Assembly: GCA_026184775.1 (NCBI GenBank)
Contig: JANCYW010000001.1
Coordinates: 682,001 to 746,000 of the forward strand
DNA from: Cyanidium caldarium
Taxonomy: Eukaryota; Rhodophyta; Bangiophyceae; Cyanidiales; Cyanidiaceae
Length of the DNA: 64,000 nucleotides
Direction of reading: 5' to 3'
A program made the translations under genes and the position numbers. The notes under the pieces were generated by a model. It searched no databases, was not told the DNA's origin, and saw only the letters and a program-made list of their open reading frames with translations. This document shows positions 26,724 through 35,709 of this stretch, piece after piece; the stretch's first letter is position 1; every line of letters starts with the position of its first letter.

Positions 26724-28445
26724 ATGGGCGCGACTTTGGATGGCAGCGCGGACGAGGTGGTTGATCATCCAACGGCAGGTCGACTGACAGCCGATGATTA
26801 CCTAGTGTCGGAAGACAGCGCGGCGATAGAGCCGGAGCGGTATCCGCCCGGGATGCTGCGAGTCGAACCCGAGCACGGCGGGACGCCGCCCGGCACGGAC
26901 CCGGCCATCCCACTGGCCGGCGGCGACGAGGGGCAGGGCGAGAGAATTGGCGAAACTGATGAAGCGGAAGCGCCCGCGGCGCCTGATTGGACGGGTGACG
27001 CTGCGTATGCTCGGGCGCCGGACACAGTGTACAGCACGCCGTTGGTGATTTTGAAAACGTTCGCGGACGGCGAGTGGCGAGACGTCGGCCGAGGTCCGTT
27101 GCGAATCGTCACCGACCGAGCACCTTCGCGTGGTGGCGGTGCACGGTTGATCATGCACTCGGGCTTGACGGTGGTCCTGAACGCCGATCTCGGCCACGAG
27201 GCGCCGCGCGAAGCCGGTTGGGAGAAAGTGCGCGAGCGCACCGTCCGCTTCGTGTATCCGCTGGACGGCAGCGTGCCGCGAACCTGCGTGTTGCAGTTTC
27301 GAGATGCCGACACGGCGGCTCGCTTTCATGCGGTGCTGACGCGACTGATGGCAGCGGACGGACAGAGCGCCGAGCCGGCGGCGCCGGCGGATGCGACCGT
27401 GCGCGCGGATGCGGGAGTAGAACACGAATCGGACGCGGCACTGGCGGAGGTGGTTTTGACGCCGGACGATGGCTGGTGCGCGGTGGCTCAGAAAATGCAA
27501 CTGCTGCTGGAGGAGCTGGCGGACACGGTCGGCACCCAAGACGAGGCGCTGACGATGATGGAGCGCGGCGTGGCGGATGCCCGCGAACGCTACTTGCAAG
27601 ACCGTGAGAGCGTCCAGGCACAGTGGAGCGCGGTACGGGAGCGATTGGTGCAGTTTCACGCCTATCTGGATGCCGATCGACAGGCGGGGACATTGGAGGC
27701 GCTCTGCACTCAGATGGACGCCCGTTTCCAGACCCCGGCGCACGAGGAGATGGACACCAAACCCGGCGCTGAGGATGATATCGATCGTGTAGGAGCGGCT
27801 CGCCAGGCTTCTATGCGTGCTCGCCCACAGTCGTTTGCTGACTTTTGTCGCCGACTGTGCACTTTTCGGGTGAGCACGTTCCCGGTGGCCCGGGCCGACG
27901 CTCCCACGACAACCGACGGTGCGGAGGAGGCGTGCGTTCAGCTCGCTCGCCACGGCTGGTACAGTCGCGACGTGGGCATCGTGCATTGCGGGCGTTGCGA
28001 TGCAGAGGTCTCGATCGGTACCGATACGCCGCTCGAGGCGATACAGCACCGGCCAGAGTGCCCGTGGACCATGGACGAATCCCCGCCGCGGTTTGGCCCC
28101 GGCGCAGAGGCGGAGACGGAAGGCGTTTGGCGCACACTGACCGGCGATGTGATGCGGCTGATGCAAGAGGCGTTGCAACGGGCATCGCAATGCGCTGCAC
28201 AGTTGGGAGGTCCCGAAGCCGTCCGGACACTGGCGCAACACGGCTGGCAGCTGGAAGCGGGGCGGCGCGGTCCCCTGCTCGGCTGCATGTACTGCGGCGC
28301 AACCGCAAGTGTAGAAGCGAGTTTGGTGGTGACTGGTGAGTGCCCCTCGCCGAATCAACATCGATATTGGTGCCTGTTTGCCCGCGATGCGTTCGTGGCT
28401 CTCTGCCAGGACGCATCTCGAGCGGCAACGATGGATGAGGCGTAA
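26724..28445 (+). CDS. Ran-binding domain fused to C3HC/Rsm1 zinc-finger (NIPA/ZC3HC1-like)
   Basis: The 573-residue protein has an acidic N-terminus, then a RanBP1-like (PH-fold) domain at about 100-210 (VILKTFADGEWRDVGRGPLRI, RLIMHSGLTVVLNADLG, CVLQFRDADTAARFHAVL). A helical region follows (about 250-330). At about 365-455 comes a C3HC zinc finger typical of NIPA/ZC3HC1 (SFADFCRRLCTFRVSTFP, ARHGWYSRD, CGRCDAEVS, HRPECPW). A second BIR-like Rsm1 module is at about 495-560 (LAQHGWQLEAG, CMYCG, HRYWC). ZC3HC1 and yeast Pml39 are nuclear-basket proteins, and Ran-binding domains occur in nuclear-pore proteins such as Nup50 and Nup358, so a nuclear pore basket role is inferred. I know of no family member with this combination. 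ATG at 26724. Confidence 0.8.
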   Translation: MGATLDGSADEVVDHPTAGRLTADDYLVSEDSAAIEPERYPPGMLRVEPEHGGTPPGTDPAIPLAGGDEGQGERIGETDEAEAPAAPDWTGDAAYARAPDTVYSTPLVILKTFADGEWRDVGRGPLRIVTDRAPSRGGGARLIMHSGLTVVLNADLGHEAPREAGWEKVRERTVRFVYPLDGSVPRTCVLQFRDADTAARFHAVLTRLMAADGQSAEPAAPADATVRADAGVEHESDAALAEVVLTPDDGWCAVAQKMQLLLEELADTVGTQDEALTMMERGVADARERYLQDRESVQAQWSAVRERLVQFHAYLDADRQAGTLEALCTQMDARFQTPAHEEMDTKPGAEDDIDRVGAARQASMRARPQSFADFCRRLCTFRVSTFPVARADAPTTTDGAEEACVQLARHGWYSRDVGIVHCGRCDAEVSIGTDTPLEAIQHRPECPWTMDESPPRFGPGAEAETEGVWRTLTGDVMRLMQEALQRASQCAAQLGGPEAVRTLAQHGWQLEAGRRGPLLGCMYCGATASVEASLVVTGECPSPNQHRYWCLFARDAFVALCQDASRAATMDEA

Positions 28446-28942
28446 AGCGCTGGAAATACGTGCGGCAGCATGAGCGACTACCCGGCAATGTTGCACTCTG
28501 CGCAATATTGATGACAGTGTCGCTGCTCCATGTTTTGCACGGTATCGAACGCGGCTCTCTCCTCCCATCTGGGGCCGAGGGCATGCCGAACGCCGCGACG
28601 TTGGCGCATCGGATTTTGCCGCAGTGCGACCACGAGACTCGGCCGCGGAGTTCGGTGAGCCCCCAGGGCAAAACGCACCCGATAGTGTCCATGAGAGAGG
28701 GGAGAACCAGTCTCGTCGTTGAGGGGAGTTGGGGTGTGCCCAAGTCGTCGACTGTGGCCTTTCTCCTGGTTCTGACGGTGAGGCCACGAGGCATCAGGGA
28801 GCGGAACGGTGGTGCTCGTGGGTGGGACAAACGCGCGCCGCGCCTGTCCACCGCGCCCTCCTTTCTTCCGTCTGGTCCCGCCACTCTATCCATCCAGCTA
28901 TGCAGAAGACATCCCACACCTCATTTCCCGCAGTCGTTCTCC
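28446..28942. promoter_or_regulatory. 5' region of threonine deaminase gene
   Basis: This 497-bp stretch precedes the conserved part of the next gene. It is open in the same frame from 28460, with in-frame ATGs at 28511, 28583 and 28691, so part of it may encode a plastid leader. The last 100 bp are C/T-rich like a 5' UTR. The two readings cannot be separated here. Confidence 0.4.
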
Positions 28943-30598
28943 ATGTGCACGGAGGCTGGCTCGCTCGGCCACCCACCGCCGGGTAACGTCTCTCGCTATG
29001 TGGCCAGCTCGCCGTTGAAGAACGACTACCTCGAACGCGTGCTGAACTCGCGGGTGTACGATGTGGCCATCGAGTCACCGCTGGAGGCGGCGCCACTGCT
29101 GTCGGCGCGGCTATCGCGCACCGTGCTGCTGAAGCGGGAAGATCTACAGCCGGTGTTCAGTTTCAAGTTGCGCGGCGCCTATAATATGATGGCGTGCATG
29201 GGCTGCGCGGCGCTGCAGAATGGGGTGGTGGCGGCATCGGCGGGCAACCACGCTCAGGGTGTGGCGTTGAGCGCGCAGCGCTTGGGCGTGCCCGCCACCA
29301 TCGTGATGCCGCAGACCACGCCCTCCATCAAGGTGGAGGCGGTGCGGCGCCGCGGTGCCACGGCACTCCTGTTCGGCGACTCGTTCGACGATGCCCGGCG
29401 GTATGCGCTACAATTGTCGCGCGAGCACAACGCGGTGTTCATCCCGCCGTTCGACCATCCGGACGTGATCGCCGGCCAGGGCACCATCGGACTGGAGATT
29501 CTGCGCAAGCACTCCGGGCGCATCGACGCCATCTTCGTGCCGGTGGGCGGCGGCGGCCTCATTGCCGGCATTGCGCTGGTGGTGAAACGACTGCGGCCGC
29601 AGGTGAAGGTGATCGGGGTGGAGCCGCGCGATGCCGACGCCATGTATCGGAGCCTGCAGGCCGGCCGGCGGGTGCGGCTGGAGCAGGTGGGCGTGTTTGC
29701 CGACGGTGTGGCGGTGAAGGAGGTGGGCGAGGAGACGTTCCGCATCTGTAAGGATTTGGTGGATGAAGTGGTGCTGGTGGACACCGATGAGATCTGCGCC
29801 GCCATCAAGGACATGTTCGAGGAGACGCGCTCCATCCTGGAGCCGGCAGGCGCGCTGGCCATCGCCGGCCTGAAGCATTACGTGGCGACGAATGCTGCTG
29901 GCGCCGCTGGCGGCAATGGCGCAGGTGCTGCCGAGGATGCCGGCGCGCTCATTGTCATCGCCAGTGGCGCCAACACCAATTTCGACCGATTGCGACACGT
30001 GAGCGAGCGTGCCGAGATCGGCGAGCAGCGCGAGGCGGTGCTGGCGGTGGCCATCCCGGAGCGACCGGGCGCCTTTCGGGCGATGATCGAAGCGTTGGGC
30101 AGCGGCGCCAACATCACCGAATTCAACTACCGCGCCTCGTCATCGGAGGTGGCGCACGTGTTCGTGGGCCTCAGCGTGGCCGATCGGCGCGGCGCGCACG
30201 ACAGCATGCGACGGCTGCAGGACGCCGGCTACCAGGCCGTCGACCTGACCGACAACGAAATGGCCAAGCTGCACCTGCGGCATTGCGTGGGGGGCATGGG
30301 CGGTCCGAGCTTTGCGCCCACCGACGAGATCGTGTACCGCTTCGAGTTTCCGGAGCGCCCGGGCGCGCTGCGGCGCTTTCTCAGCGGTCTGCGTGGGTGG
30401 AACATCACCCTGTTTCATTATCGCAATCACGGCAGCGATGTCGGTCGCGTGCTGGTGGGCATTCAAGTGCCGGCGGCGGAGCGCGTGGAGTTTCTCCATT
30501 TTGTGGACGAGCTCGGCTACCAGCACAATGATGAGACCGACAATATCGCCTATCGGATGTTTTTGCGCCCCGGCTTGCCGTCGTCGGAGGAGCGATGA
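28943..30598 (+). CDS. ilvA: Threonine deaminase (threonine ammonia-lyase), biosynthetic type
   Basis: This PLP enzyme converts threonine to 2-oxobutanoate, the first committed step to isoleucine, in plastids of plants and algae. The 551-residue protein shows the PLP lysine in FSFKLRGAYNM, the substrate loop SAGNHAQGVALSA, the phosphate-binding glycine loop VGGGGLIAG, and ILEPAGALAIAG. Two ACT-like regulatory modules follow (each introduced by PERPGAFRAM or PERPGALRRF), as in biosynthetic enzymes feedback-inhibited by isoleucine. A Gly/Ala-rich insertion (AAGAAGGNGAGAA) lies before the first ACT unit. The start is uncertain: MCTEAGSLG at 28943 is the last ATG before conserved sequence, while ATGs at 28511, 28583 and 28691 would add a possible transit peptide. 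Convergent with the phosphatase gene, 115 bp apart. Confidence 0.93.
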   Translation: MCTEAGSLGHPPPGNVSRYVASSPLKNDYLERVLNSRVYDVAIESPLEAAPLLSARLSRTVLLKREDLQPVFSFKLRGAYNMMACMGCAALQNGVVAASAGNHAQGVALSAQRLGVPATIVMPQTTPSIKVEAVRRRGATALLFGDSFDDARRYALQLSREHNAVFIPPFDHPDVIAGQGTIGLEILRKHSGRIDAIFVPVGGGGLIAGIALVVKRLRPQVKVIGVEPRDADAMYRSLQAGRRVRLEQVGVFADGVAVKEVGEETFRICKDLVDEVVLVDTDEICAAIKDMFEETRSILEPAGALAIAGLKHYVATNAAGAAGGNGAGAAEDAGALIVIASGANTNFDRLRHVSERAEIGEQREAVLAVAIPERPGAFRAMIEALGSGANITEFNYRASSSEVAHVFVGLSVADRRGAHDSMRRLQDAGYQAVDLTDNEMAKLHLRHCVGGMGGPSFAPTDEIVYRFEFPERPGALRRFLSGLRGWNITLFHYRNHGSDVGRVLVGIQVPAAERVEFLHFVDELGYQHNDETDNIAYRMFLRPGLPSSEER

Positions 30599-30713
30599 GC
30601 GAGGCGTGTAGGTGTCCTGTTCGTCTGGCACAGCGTCGGCGATACTGTCGCAATGGTCATCGCGTATCCGTTGAGATTGACCGCGGAGGGGCATCGTCTC
30701 CATTTTACGCTCC

Positions 30714-31841
30714 CTACTCGGGCGTCATAAAGTCGGCGATGCTGTCGCAGAAGTAATCGGGCACCACTTGCGACTGACCGCGCATGTGCTGCTCGGTGGT
30801 CACGCCGCTCAGACACAGGATGGCGCGCGTGCCGTTGGACTTGCCGAACAGCACGTCGGTGTCCAGGCGGTCGCCCACGATGCAGATCTCCTGTTTCGGG
30901 ATGCCGTACTTGTGCGCCATGTAATCGATCATCAGCGGACTCGGCTTGCCCACCACGGTCGGCTCTCGCTGCGTGCAGCCGCGAATGGCGCCGACCATGG
31001 TGCCGTTGCCGGCCCACTCCTGCGCATCGGTCAAGTGGGTCACCGCGTCGGTGTTGGTGGCGATGAACTCGGCGCCCAGCTCGCGAATGCACAGATTGGC
31101 GTACTGCGCTTTGTAGTAATTGAAATACCGATCAAAGCCGACCACCACTGCGCCCACGTCCGGGTCGACCTCCATCTTGTCGCCCGGGCCCATGCGCGGG
31201 CTCTTGTCCTTATCGGCCGGTCCGCCGATATGCGGAATGCCCAGCAAATCCAGCTCCTCGCCGATGCCCGCCTCGCCGATGACGTACACCTTCTTGCCGG
31301 TGGCCTGGAAGTTTTTCGAGTCCAAGTACGCGGCTGCGGCAAACGACGAGGAGAAGATCTCGCTGGCCTCCGCGTTCAGACCGAGCGAGGTGAACTTTTT
31401 CACGTAGCCCGCTCGCGACTTGGTGGAGTTGTTGGTGACAAAGAAGCACCGCTTGCCTTGCGCCCGCAAATAATCCAATACTTGCGGCACCCGGTCGATC
31501 AGGCGGTCGCCGCGCCAGATCACTCCGTCGCAGTCGAAGATGAACACCTGCGTGGTGTTCAGAACCTGCGACTGCGGATCGGTCAGCCGTTGAAAGCGCG
31601 GCTGTTGCGCCACTGCCGTCCCATCACTGGCAGACGTGTCGTGATGCACTTTGCCGGTCGAGGACATCGAGTTGGCCAGGCGCAGCACGCCGTTGCGCCC
31701 GCCGCACCGTCGCCAATTCACTCCGACGGAGACCGGATGCGGGCGGTCACGCGTCGCGGAAGAGATGGAACTCTCAGAAAAATTCCTCGGCGGTGCCCGT
31801 AGCGCCAATCGTACAGTTGCGGCGAATCCCACTCGATCCAT
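30714..31841 (-). CDS. PGLP1: 2-Phosphoglycolate phosphatase, plastid-targeted
   Basis: The enzyme dephosphorylates the 2-phosphoglycolate made by Rubisco oxygenation, the entry to photorespiration. The 375-residue HAD-superfamily protein has motif I FDCDGVIWRGD, motif II FVTNNSTKSR, the lysine of motif III in VVGKPSPLM and motif IV GDRLDTDVLFG, with a large C2-type cap between II and III (VVVGFDRYFNYYKAQYA). It matches the plant/algal PGLP/PGP family at the expected length. The first 60 or so residues (MDRVGFAATVRLALRAPP..., Arg/Ser-rich) form a probable transit peptide. ATG at 31841 was chosen; the frame is open to a GTG at 31976, and an ATG further in (MSSTGKV) would give a leaderless form. 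It works with CbbX, 20 kb away, in the same Rubisco-linked metabolism. Confidence 0.94.
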   Translation of the reverse strand: MDRVGFAATVRLALRAPPRNFSESSISSATRDRPHPVSVGVNWRRCGGRNGVLRLANSMSSTGKVHHDTSASDGTAVAQQPRFQRLTDPQSQVLNTTQVFIFDCDGVIWRGDRLIDRVPQVLDYLRAQGKRCFFVTNNSTKSRAGYVKKFTSLGLNAEASEIFSSSFAAAAYLDSKNFQATGKKVYVIGEAGIGEELDLLGIPHIGGPADKDKSPRMGPGDKMEVDPDVGAVVVGFDRYFNYYKAQYANLCIRELGAEFIATNTDAVTHLTDAQEWAGNGTMVGAIRGCTQREPTVVGKPSPLMIDYMAHKYGIPKQEICIVGDRLDTDVLFGKSNGTRAILCLSGVTTEQHMRGQSQVVPDYFCDSIADFMTPE

Positions 31842-32115
31842 AACCGTTCGATGGGTGTTGTCCACGACAAAGAGCGCCGAGAACGTCTCTGAACGAGCAT
31901 CGCACCGACAATGTGCGGTCGGCAGACGCTCTGACCGCGCCGCGCCTCGGGCCGATCGAGGGGGTGCGCACGGCACGTGTCAGGCGACGCCTGCAGCGGA
32001 GGCTTCGGTGACGGCATCCGAGGATGTTCAGAAAGGTGTCGCGATCAACTAGAAATAACGGCATGAAAGCGATCGTCATGGGCGGCCTGACGTTCCATCA
32101 TTTTATCTTGCCACT

Positions 32116-34770
32116 ATGACGCAGCCGACACCGTCAAGCGACGCGCAAGAGCATCCGCCGTCGTGTCCGGTGGAGCGGAGGTACGATGCCGCAGCGTTTG
32201 GCTTTCCGTACGCCCAGGCGTACCCGCAACAGCTGGAGCTGATGCGCGAGGTGTACCGCACGTTGGAAGATGGTGCAGTGGGAATGTTCGAGTCGCCGAC
32301 TGGCACCGGCAAGTCGCTGTCGTTGATCTGTGGGGCGCTCACCTGGTTGCGGGATAGGCAAGCGCGCGAGCAGAGCCGTCTGGTAAGGCATCCGGACCCG
32401 ATCCACGACGACGATCCGGAGTGGCTGCGCGACGCAGTGCCGGTGCATATGGTCCGTCGAGCGGCGGCTGCAGAGGCGGGAGGCGAGGTCAGTCCGGACA
32501 ATGCGGGACGCATGCAGGCGAAGCGCCCGAGAGCGCACCATCGTGTCCCCGACGAGGACCCGGAAATGCGGTTCCTGTTGCAAGACCCGGAAGAGGAGGG
32601 GGTGTTGGCGTCGGACACCTGCGCGACGCCTTCACCGCGACGGAACGGCCGACATGCGTGGAACGATATGCAGCAATCCTGTTACGCTACAGACAGCCCA
32701 CAACGGCCTCTATCTGTATCCCCGAGCCGCACGCTCTCCACGCCACTGCCTGCGCATCGCATCCTCTTCGGCACGCGTACGCACTCGCAAATCGCCCAAT
32801 TCTTCAGCGAGCTGAAGCGCACGCGCTTCTCGCAGGCACCGCAACGAGTGCCGGCGGTGGCGGTGGCCTCGCGCAAGCTGATGTGCATTCATCCGGAGGT
32901 GCGCGCGCTGCCATCGGCGGCGGCGGTGAATGACCGCTGTATGGAGCTCACCGAGGGGCAACGCATGGGCGACGGCGACGGCGGCTGTCCCTATTATCGC
33001 AGAACGGCGCTGGATGAATTTGTCAGCCGCGTGCACGCTGAGGTGCGCGACATCGAGGATTTGGTGCAGTTGGGTCAGGAGCTGCGTGCGTGTCCGTACT
33101 TTGGGGCACGGCGTGCCTTGCCACACGCTGAGCTCATCGCCATGCCGTATCAGACGCTGTTGCATCGGGGCACGCGAGAATCGTTGGGTATCGAGGTGAA
33201 CCGACAGTGCGCGGTGGTTCTGGACGAGGCGCACAACCTGGCCGACGCCATGAACGCGGTGTATTCGGTCGTGCTGACGCGTCGTGATTTACACTTGAGC
33301 GAAGACGCGTTGCGGCTGTATGAGCAGCGTTTCGCCTCGGTGTTGCGGCCGGACAACCTGTTTTATCTGCGACAGCTTCGTCAATTTGTGACGGCGCTGG
33401 TGCGCTTGGTGAATATGAGCAGGGACGCGAAGGCGCAGAACCACAGCCGGCGAGGCACGGCTGCTCGGGCATCGGATGCAGAGGTGGATGCCGAGTCGGG
33501 CGGACCCGACGAGATGTGCCTCAATCCGCACGAGGCGGTGTTTGCCGTCGAGTTGGACAATTTGAATATGCAGCAGCTGGCGGCGTTTGTACGCGACAGC
33601 CTGCTGGCGCGCCGCATCACCGGCTATTTGGAGCACGTGCGACGACGAGAGAATGAGGCGCAGAACGCCGCCGCGAATGCCGAGACGGACGGTGTGGCGA
33701 TGCACACCGAGCGTATGGGACGGGCGTCGTCGCCGTTTTACGCCCTGGAGGCGATGTTGAATGCACTCTGCAATCCGGATGAGGACGGTCGGGTGATTAT
33801 CCGCCCGCGCACCTCCGTCAAGTACGCCCTGCTGAATCCGTCGGTGCCTTTTTCAGAGATGGCACAGACGGCGCGGGCGGTGGTGCTGGCGGGCGGCACC
33901 ATGGAACCGCGCGCGGTGCTCTTGCAACAGTTGATGACGGAGGAAGTGCAGCAGCGGGTGCATTTTCGTGTCTTCCCGCATGTGGTACCGCGCGAACAGG
34001 TGCTGGCGTTGGCGGTGGATCGTGGGCCGACCCGCGTGAAGCTGGATTTCTCGTACGCCCAACAGCACAACGTGCAGGTGTTGGACGAGCTGGGACGGTG
34101 TCTGCGCAACGTGGCCACGATCGTGCCCGCGGGCGTGATCGTGTTCTACCCATCGTACCGCCTGATGGAGCGGGTGTGGCGGCGATTGCGCGAGAGCGGC
34201 GCGGCAGACGATATCGACCGTCGCAAACAACTCTTCTTCGAGACGCGCGGCATGCATGGTGAGCAGTTGCTCGCCGAGTATGCCGAGGCAGTGCGGGAGG
34301 CGCGGTCGGTGCCAGCTCCCGAGAGACGCAACGGCGCGCTGCTGAATGCGGTGGTGGGCGGCCGCCTGTCGGAGGGCATCAACTTTGCCGACGACCTCGG
34401 CCGCTGTGTCATCATGGTCGGCTTGCCCTTCCCCAACGTGCGCGATGCCCTGACGCGCGAAAACATGTTTTTCATCGAACGCCAACAGTCGCCGAAGCGT
34501 CAGAGCGCGATGGACGGCGGCACCCAGCCCGTCCAGCGCAACGAATACCTGCAGGACCGCTGCATGATCGCCGTCAACCAGAGCGTCGGCCGAGTCATCC
34601 GACACGCGCACGACTATGCGGCGATACTATTTATGGATGTGCGCTATGTGGAGCAGGGCACGCTGCGCGCCAAACTCTCCCGTTGGTTGCGCGATTATCT
34701 ATCCGACGAGCACCTGTCCTTTGGCAGTGCTCACGCACGTATCGCTCAATTCTATCGCCGGTTCACCTGA
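32116..34770 (+). CDS. DDX11: DDX11/Chl1-type iron-sulphur DNA helicase
   Basis: Chl1/DDX11 is an XPD-superfamily 5'-3' DNA helicase needed for sister-chromatid cohesion and replication-fork stability. The 884-residue protein starts with the Chl1-type FGFPYAQAYPQQLELM and Walker A FESPTGTGKSLSLICGAL. An arginine-and-cysteine region carries four candidate Fe-S ligands (MCIHPEV, DRCMEL, GCPYY, ACPYFGAR), then VVLDEAHNLADAMN (DEAH), GGTMEPR, VGGRLSEGINFADDLGRCV and the motif VI block NQSVGRVIRHAHDYAAILF. An acidic insertion after motif I with poor conservation fits the known DDX11 insertion. ATG at 32116. The divergent gap from the phosphatase gene is 274 bp. Confidence 0.93.
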   Translation: MTQPTPSSDAQEHPPSCPVERRYDAAAFGFPYAQAYPQQLELMREVYRTLEDGAVGMFESPTGTGKSLSLICGALTWLRDRQAREQSRLVRHPDPIHDDDPEWLRDAVPVHMVRRAAAAEAGGEVSPDNAGRMQAKRPRAHHRVPDEDPEMRFLLQDPEEEGVLASDTCATPSPRRNGRHAWNDMQQSCYATDSPQRPLSVSPSRTLSTPLPAHRILFGTRTHSQIAQFFSELKRTRFSQAPQRVPAVAVASRKLMCIHPEVRALPSAAAVNDRCMELTEGQRMGDGDGGCPYYRRTALDEFVSRVHAEVRDIEDLVQLGQELRACPYFGARRALPHAELIAMPYQTLLHRGTRESLGIEVNRQCAVVLDEAHNLADAMNAVYSVVLTRRDLHLSEDALRLYEQRFASVLRPDNLFYLRQLRQFVTALVRLVNMSRDAKAQNHSRRGTAARASDAEVDAESGGPDEMCLNPHEAVFAVELDNLNMQQLAAFVRDSLLARRITGYLEHVRRRENEAQNAAANAETDGVAMHTERMGRASSPFYALEAMLNALCNPDEDGRVIIRPRTSVKYALLNPSVPFSEMAQTARAVVLAGGTMEPRAVLLQQLMTEEVQQRVHFRVFPHVVPREQVLALAVDRGPTRVKLDFSYAQQHNVQVLDELGRCLRNVATIVPAGVIVFYPSYRLMERVWRRLRESGAADDIDRRKQLFFETRGMHGEQLLAEYAEAVREARSVPAPERRNGALLNAVVGGRLSEGINFADDLGRCVIMVGLPFPNVRDALTRENMFFIERQQSPKRQSAMDGGTQPVQRNEYLQDRCMIAVNQSVGRVIRHAHDYAAILFMDVRYVEQGTLRAKLSRWLRDYLSDEHLSFGSAHARIAQFYRRFT

Positions 34771-34868
34771 CGACCGCATGAACTTCATCTGAAAGACTGA
34801 CAGAGTCGCTGGCGACCCAACACCCTCAGCCACACCGGCTATCGCCCCGCTGCCGGTCGTCTCTCCCT

Positions 34869-34890
34869 TGCACACACACACACACACACG
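34869..34890. repeat. (CA)n dinucleotide microsatellite
   Basis: A run of about ten CA units lies in the 271-bp gap between DDX11 and the small membrane-protein gene. It is one of the few simple repeats of the window that is outside coding sequence and not a triplet. Confidence 0.8.
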
Positions 34891-35041
34891 AGGGGTTCCC
34901 GCATCTCGTGCCCCCGTTCCGGATTCCGCGACGCTGCCGCCGTCGCGAACGCGCCCGCACATCGCGTCCCCGTTCGTGTTGTGCGCTGCACCACACGCAT
35001 CGCTGCCGCAAACGGGCCGCGGAGCAACCCGTTCGCTGTGA

Positions 35042-35620
35042 ATGATGGTGTCTGAAAAGGTGTGTCGCAAAGTACGCAATGCCATAGTGATAACCATCGC
35101 CTGTTTGGAGGGGGTTATGGCGGCGTACATGCTGGCGGCACCGAGGGAGGCACCGCGGCTCATGCCGCAGGACGACTGGACGGCGCTGTTGCACCCGCGG
35201 CAACTGCTGCAACACTGGCGCGACTCCATTTTGCAACTGCGAACACACTTTCTGGAGTTCATGGCGGAAGCGGTGAGGAGGCGGACGTTTTGGATGTTGT
35301 GGGGCGAGTACCTGGCGTTATTGGTGGCGCTGCCATACTTTGTGTCGTTCATCCTGAACTTGGACTCGCCGGAGTTTGTGCCGCTGACGGCGTCGCTGTC
35401 GCGCATCGGACTCATGTGGGCGTTTGGGGATTTCGATGTGGTCGGCCGGTTTATGTCCAACCTGTGTCGCGACGTGTTGTACGTGAACAGCATCTTGGTG
35501 GTGGCGATGGAGGCCATCTACGTGGCCTTTTTCTGCGACTCGTGCAAGGCGCCGGCAGGGCACCGGGAGGGACGAGAGGGAGCGCGCTCGGTGCCGGCCA
35601 AAATCATCAAGACCAACTGA
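35042..35620 (+). CDS. Small multi-pass membrane protein, unrecognised
   Basis: The 192-residue product has three probable membrane helices: residues about 13-33 (AIVITIACLEGVMAAYML), 83-107 (FWMLWGEYLALLVALPYFVS) and 147-165 (LYVNSILVVAMEAIYVAFFC). A loop of about 50 residues between the first two carries the amphipathic segment LLQHWRDSILQLRTHFLEF. The tail is basic and polar with two Cys (CDSC). No signature motif was recognised. The start is a double ATG at 35042. It converges with the POT1-like gene, 89 bp apart. Confidence 0.7.
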   Translation: MMVSEKVCRKVRNAIVITIACLEGVMAAYMLAAPREAPRLMPQDDWTALLHPRQLLQHWRDSILQLRTHFLEFMAEAVRRRTFWMLWGEYLALLVALPYFVSFILNLDSPEFVPLTASLSRIGLMWAFGDFDVVGRFMSNLCRDVLYVNSILVVAMEAIYVAFFCDSCKAPAGHREGREGARSVPAKIIKTN

Positions 35621-35709
35621 GGGGGTGGGAGTGCTCGGCGAGAGAATGCGGCACGGATGTAGGAGAGGGGCAGTCGCGGACGCAGGGTGCGACCGCCATG
35701 CGATGGCGT

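Noticed and set aside
26802-28787. 661-codon minus-strand open frame
   Set aside because: It lies antisense to the RanBD/C3HC gene and reads as Arg/His/Ser-rich nonsense without motifs.
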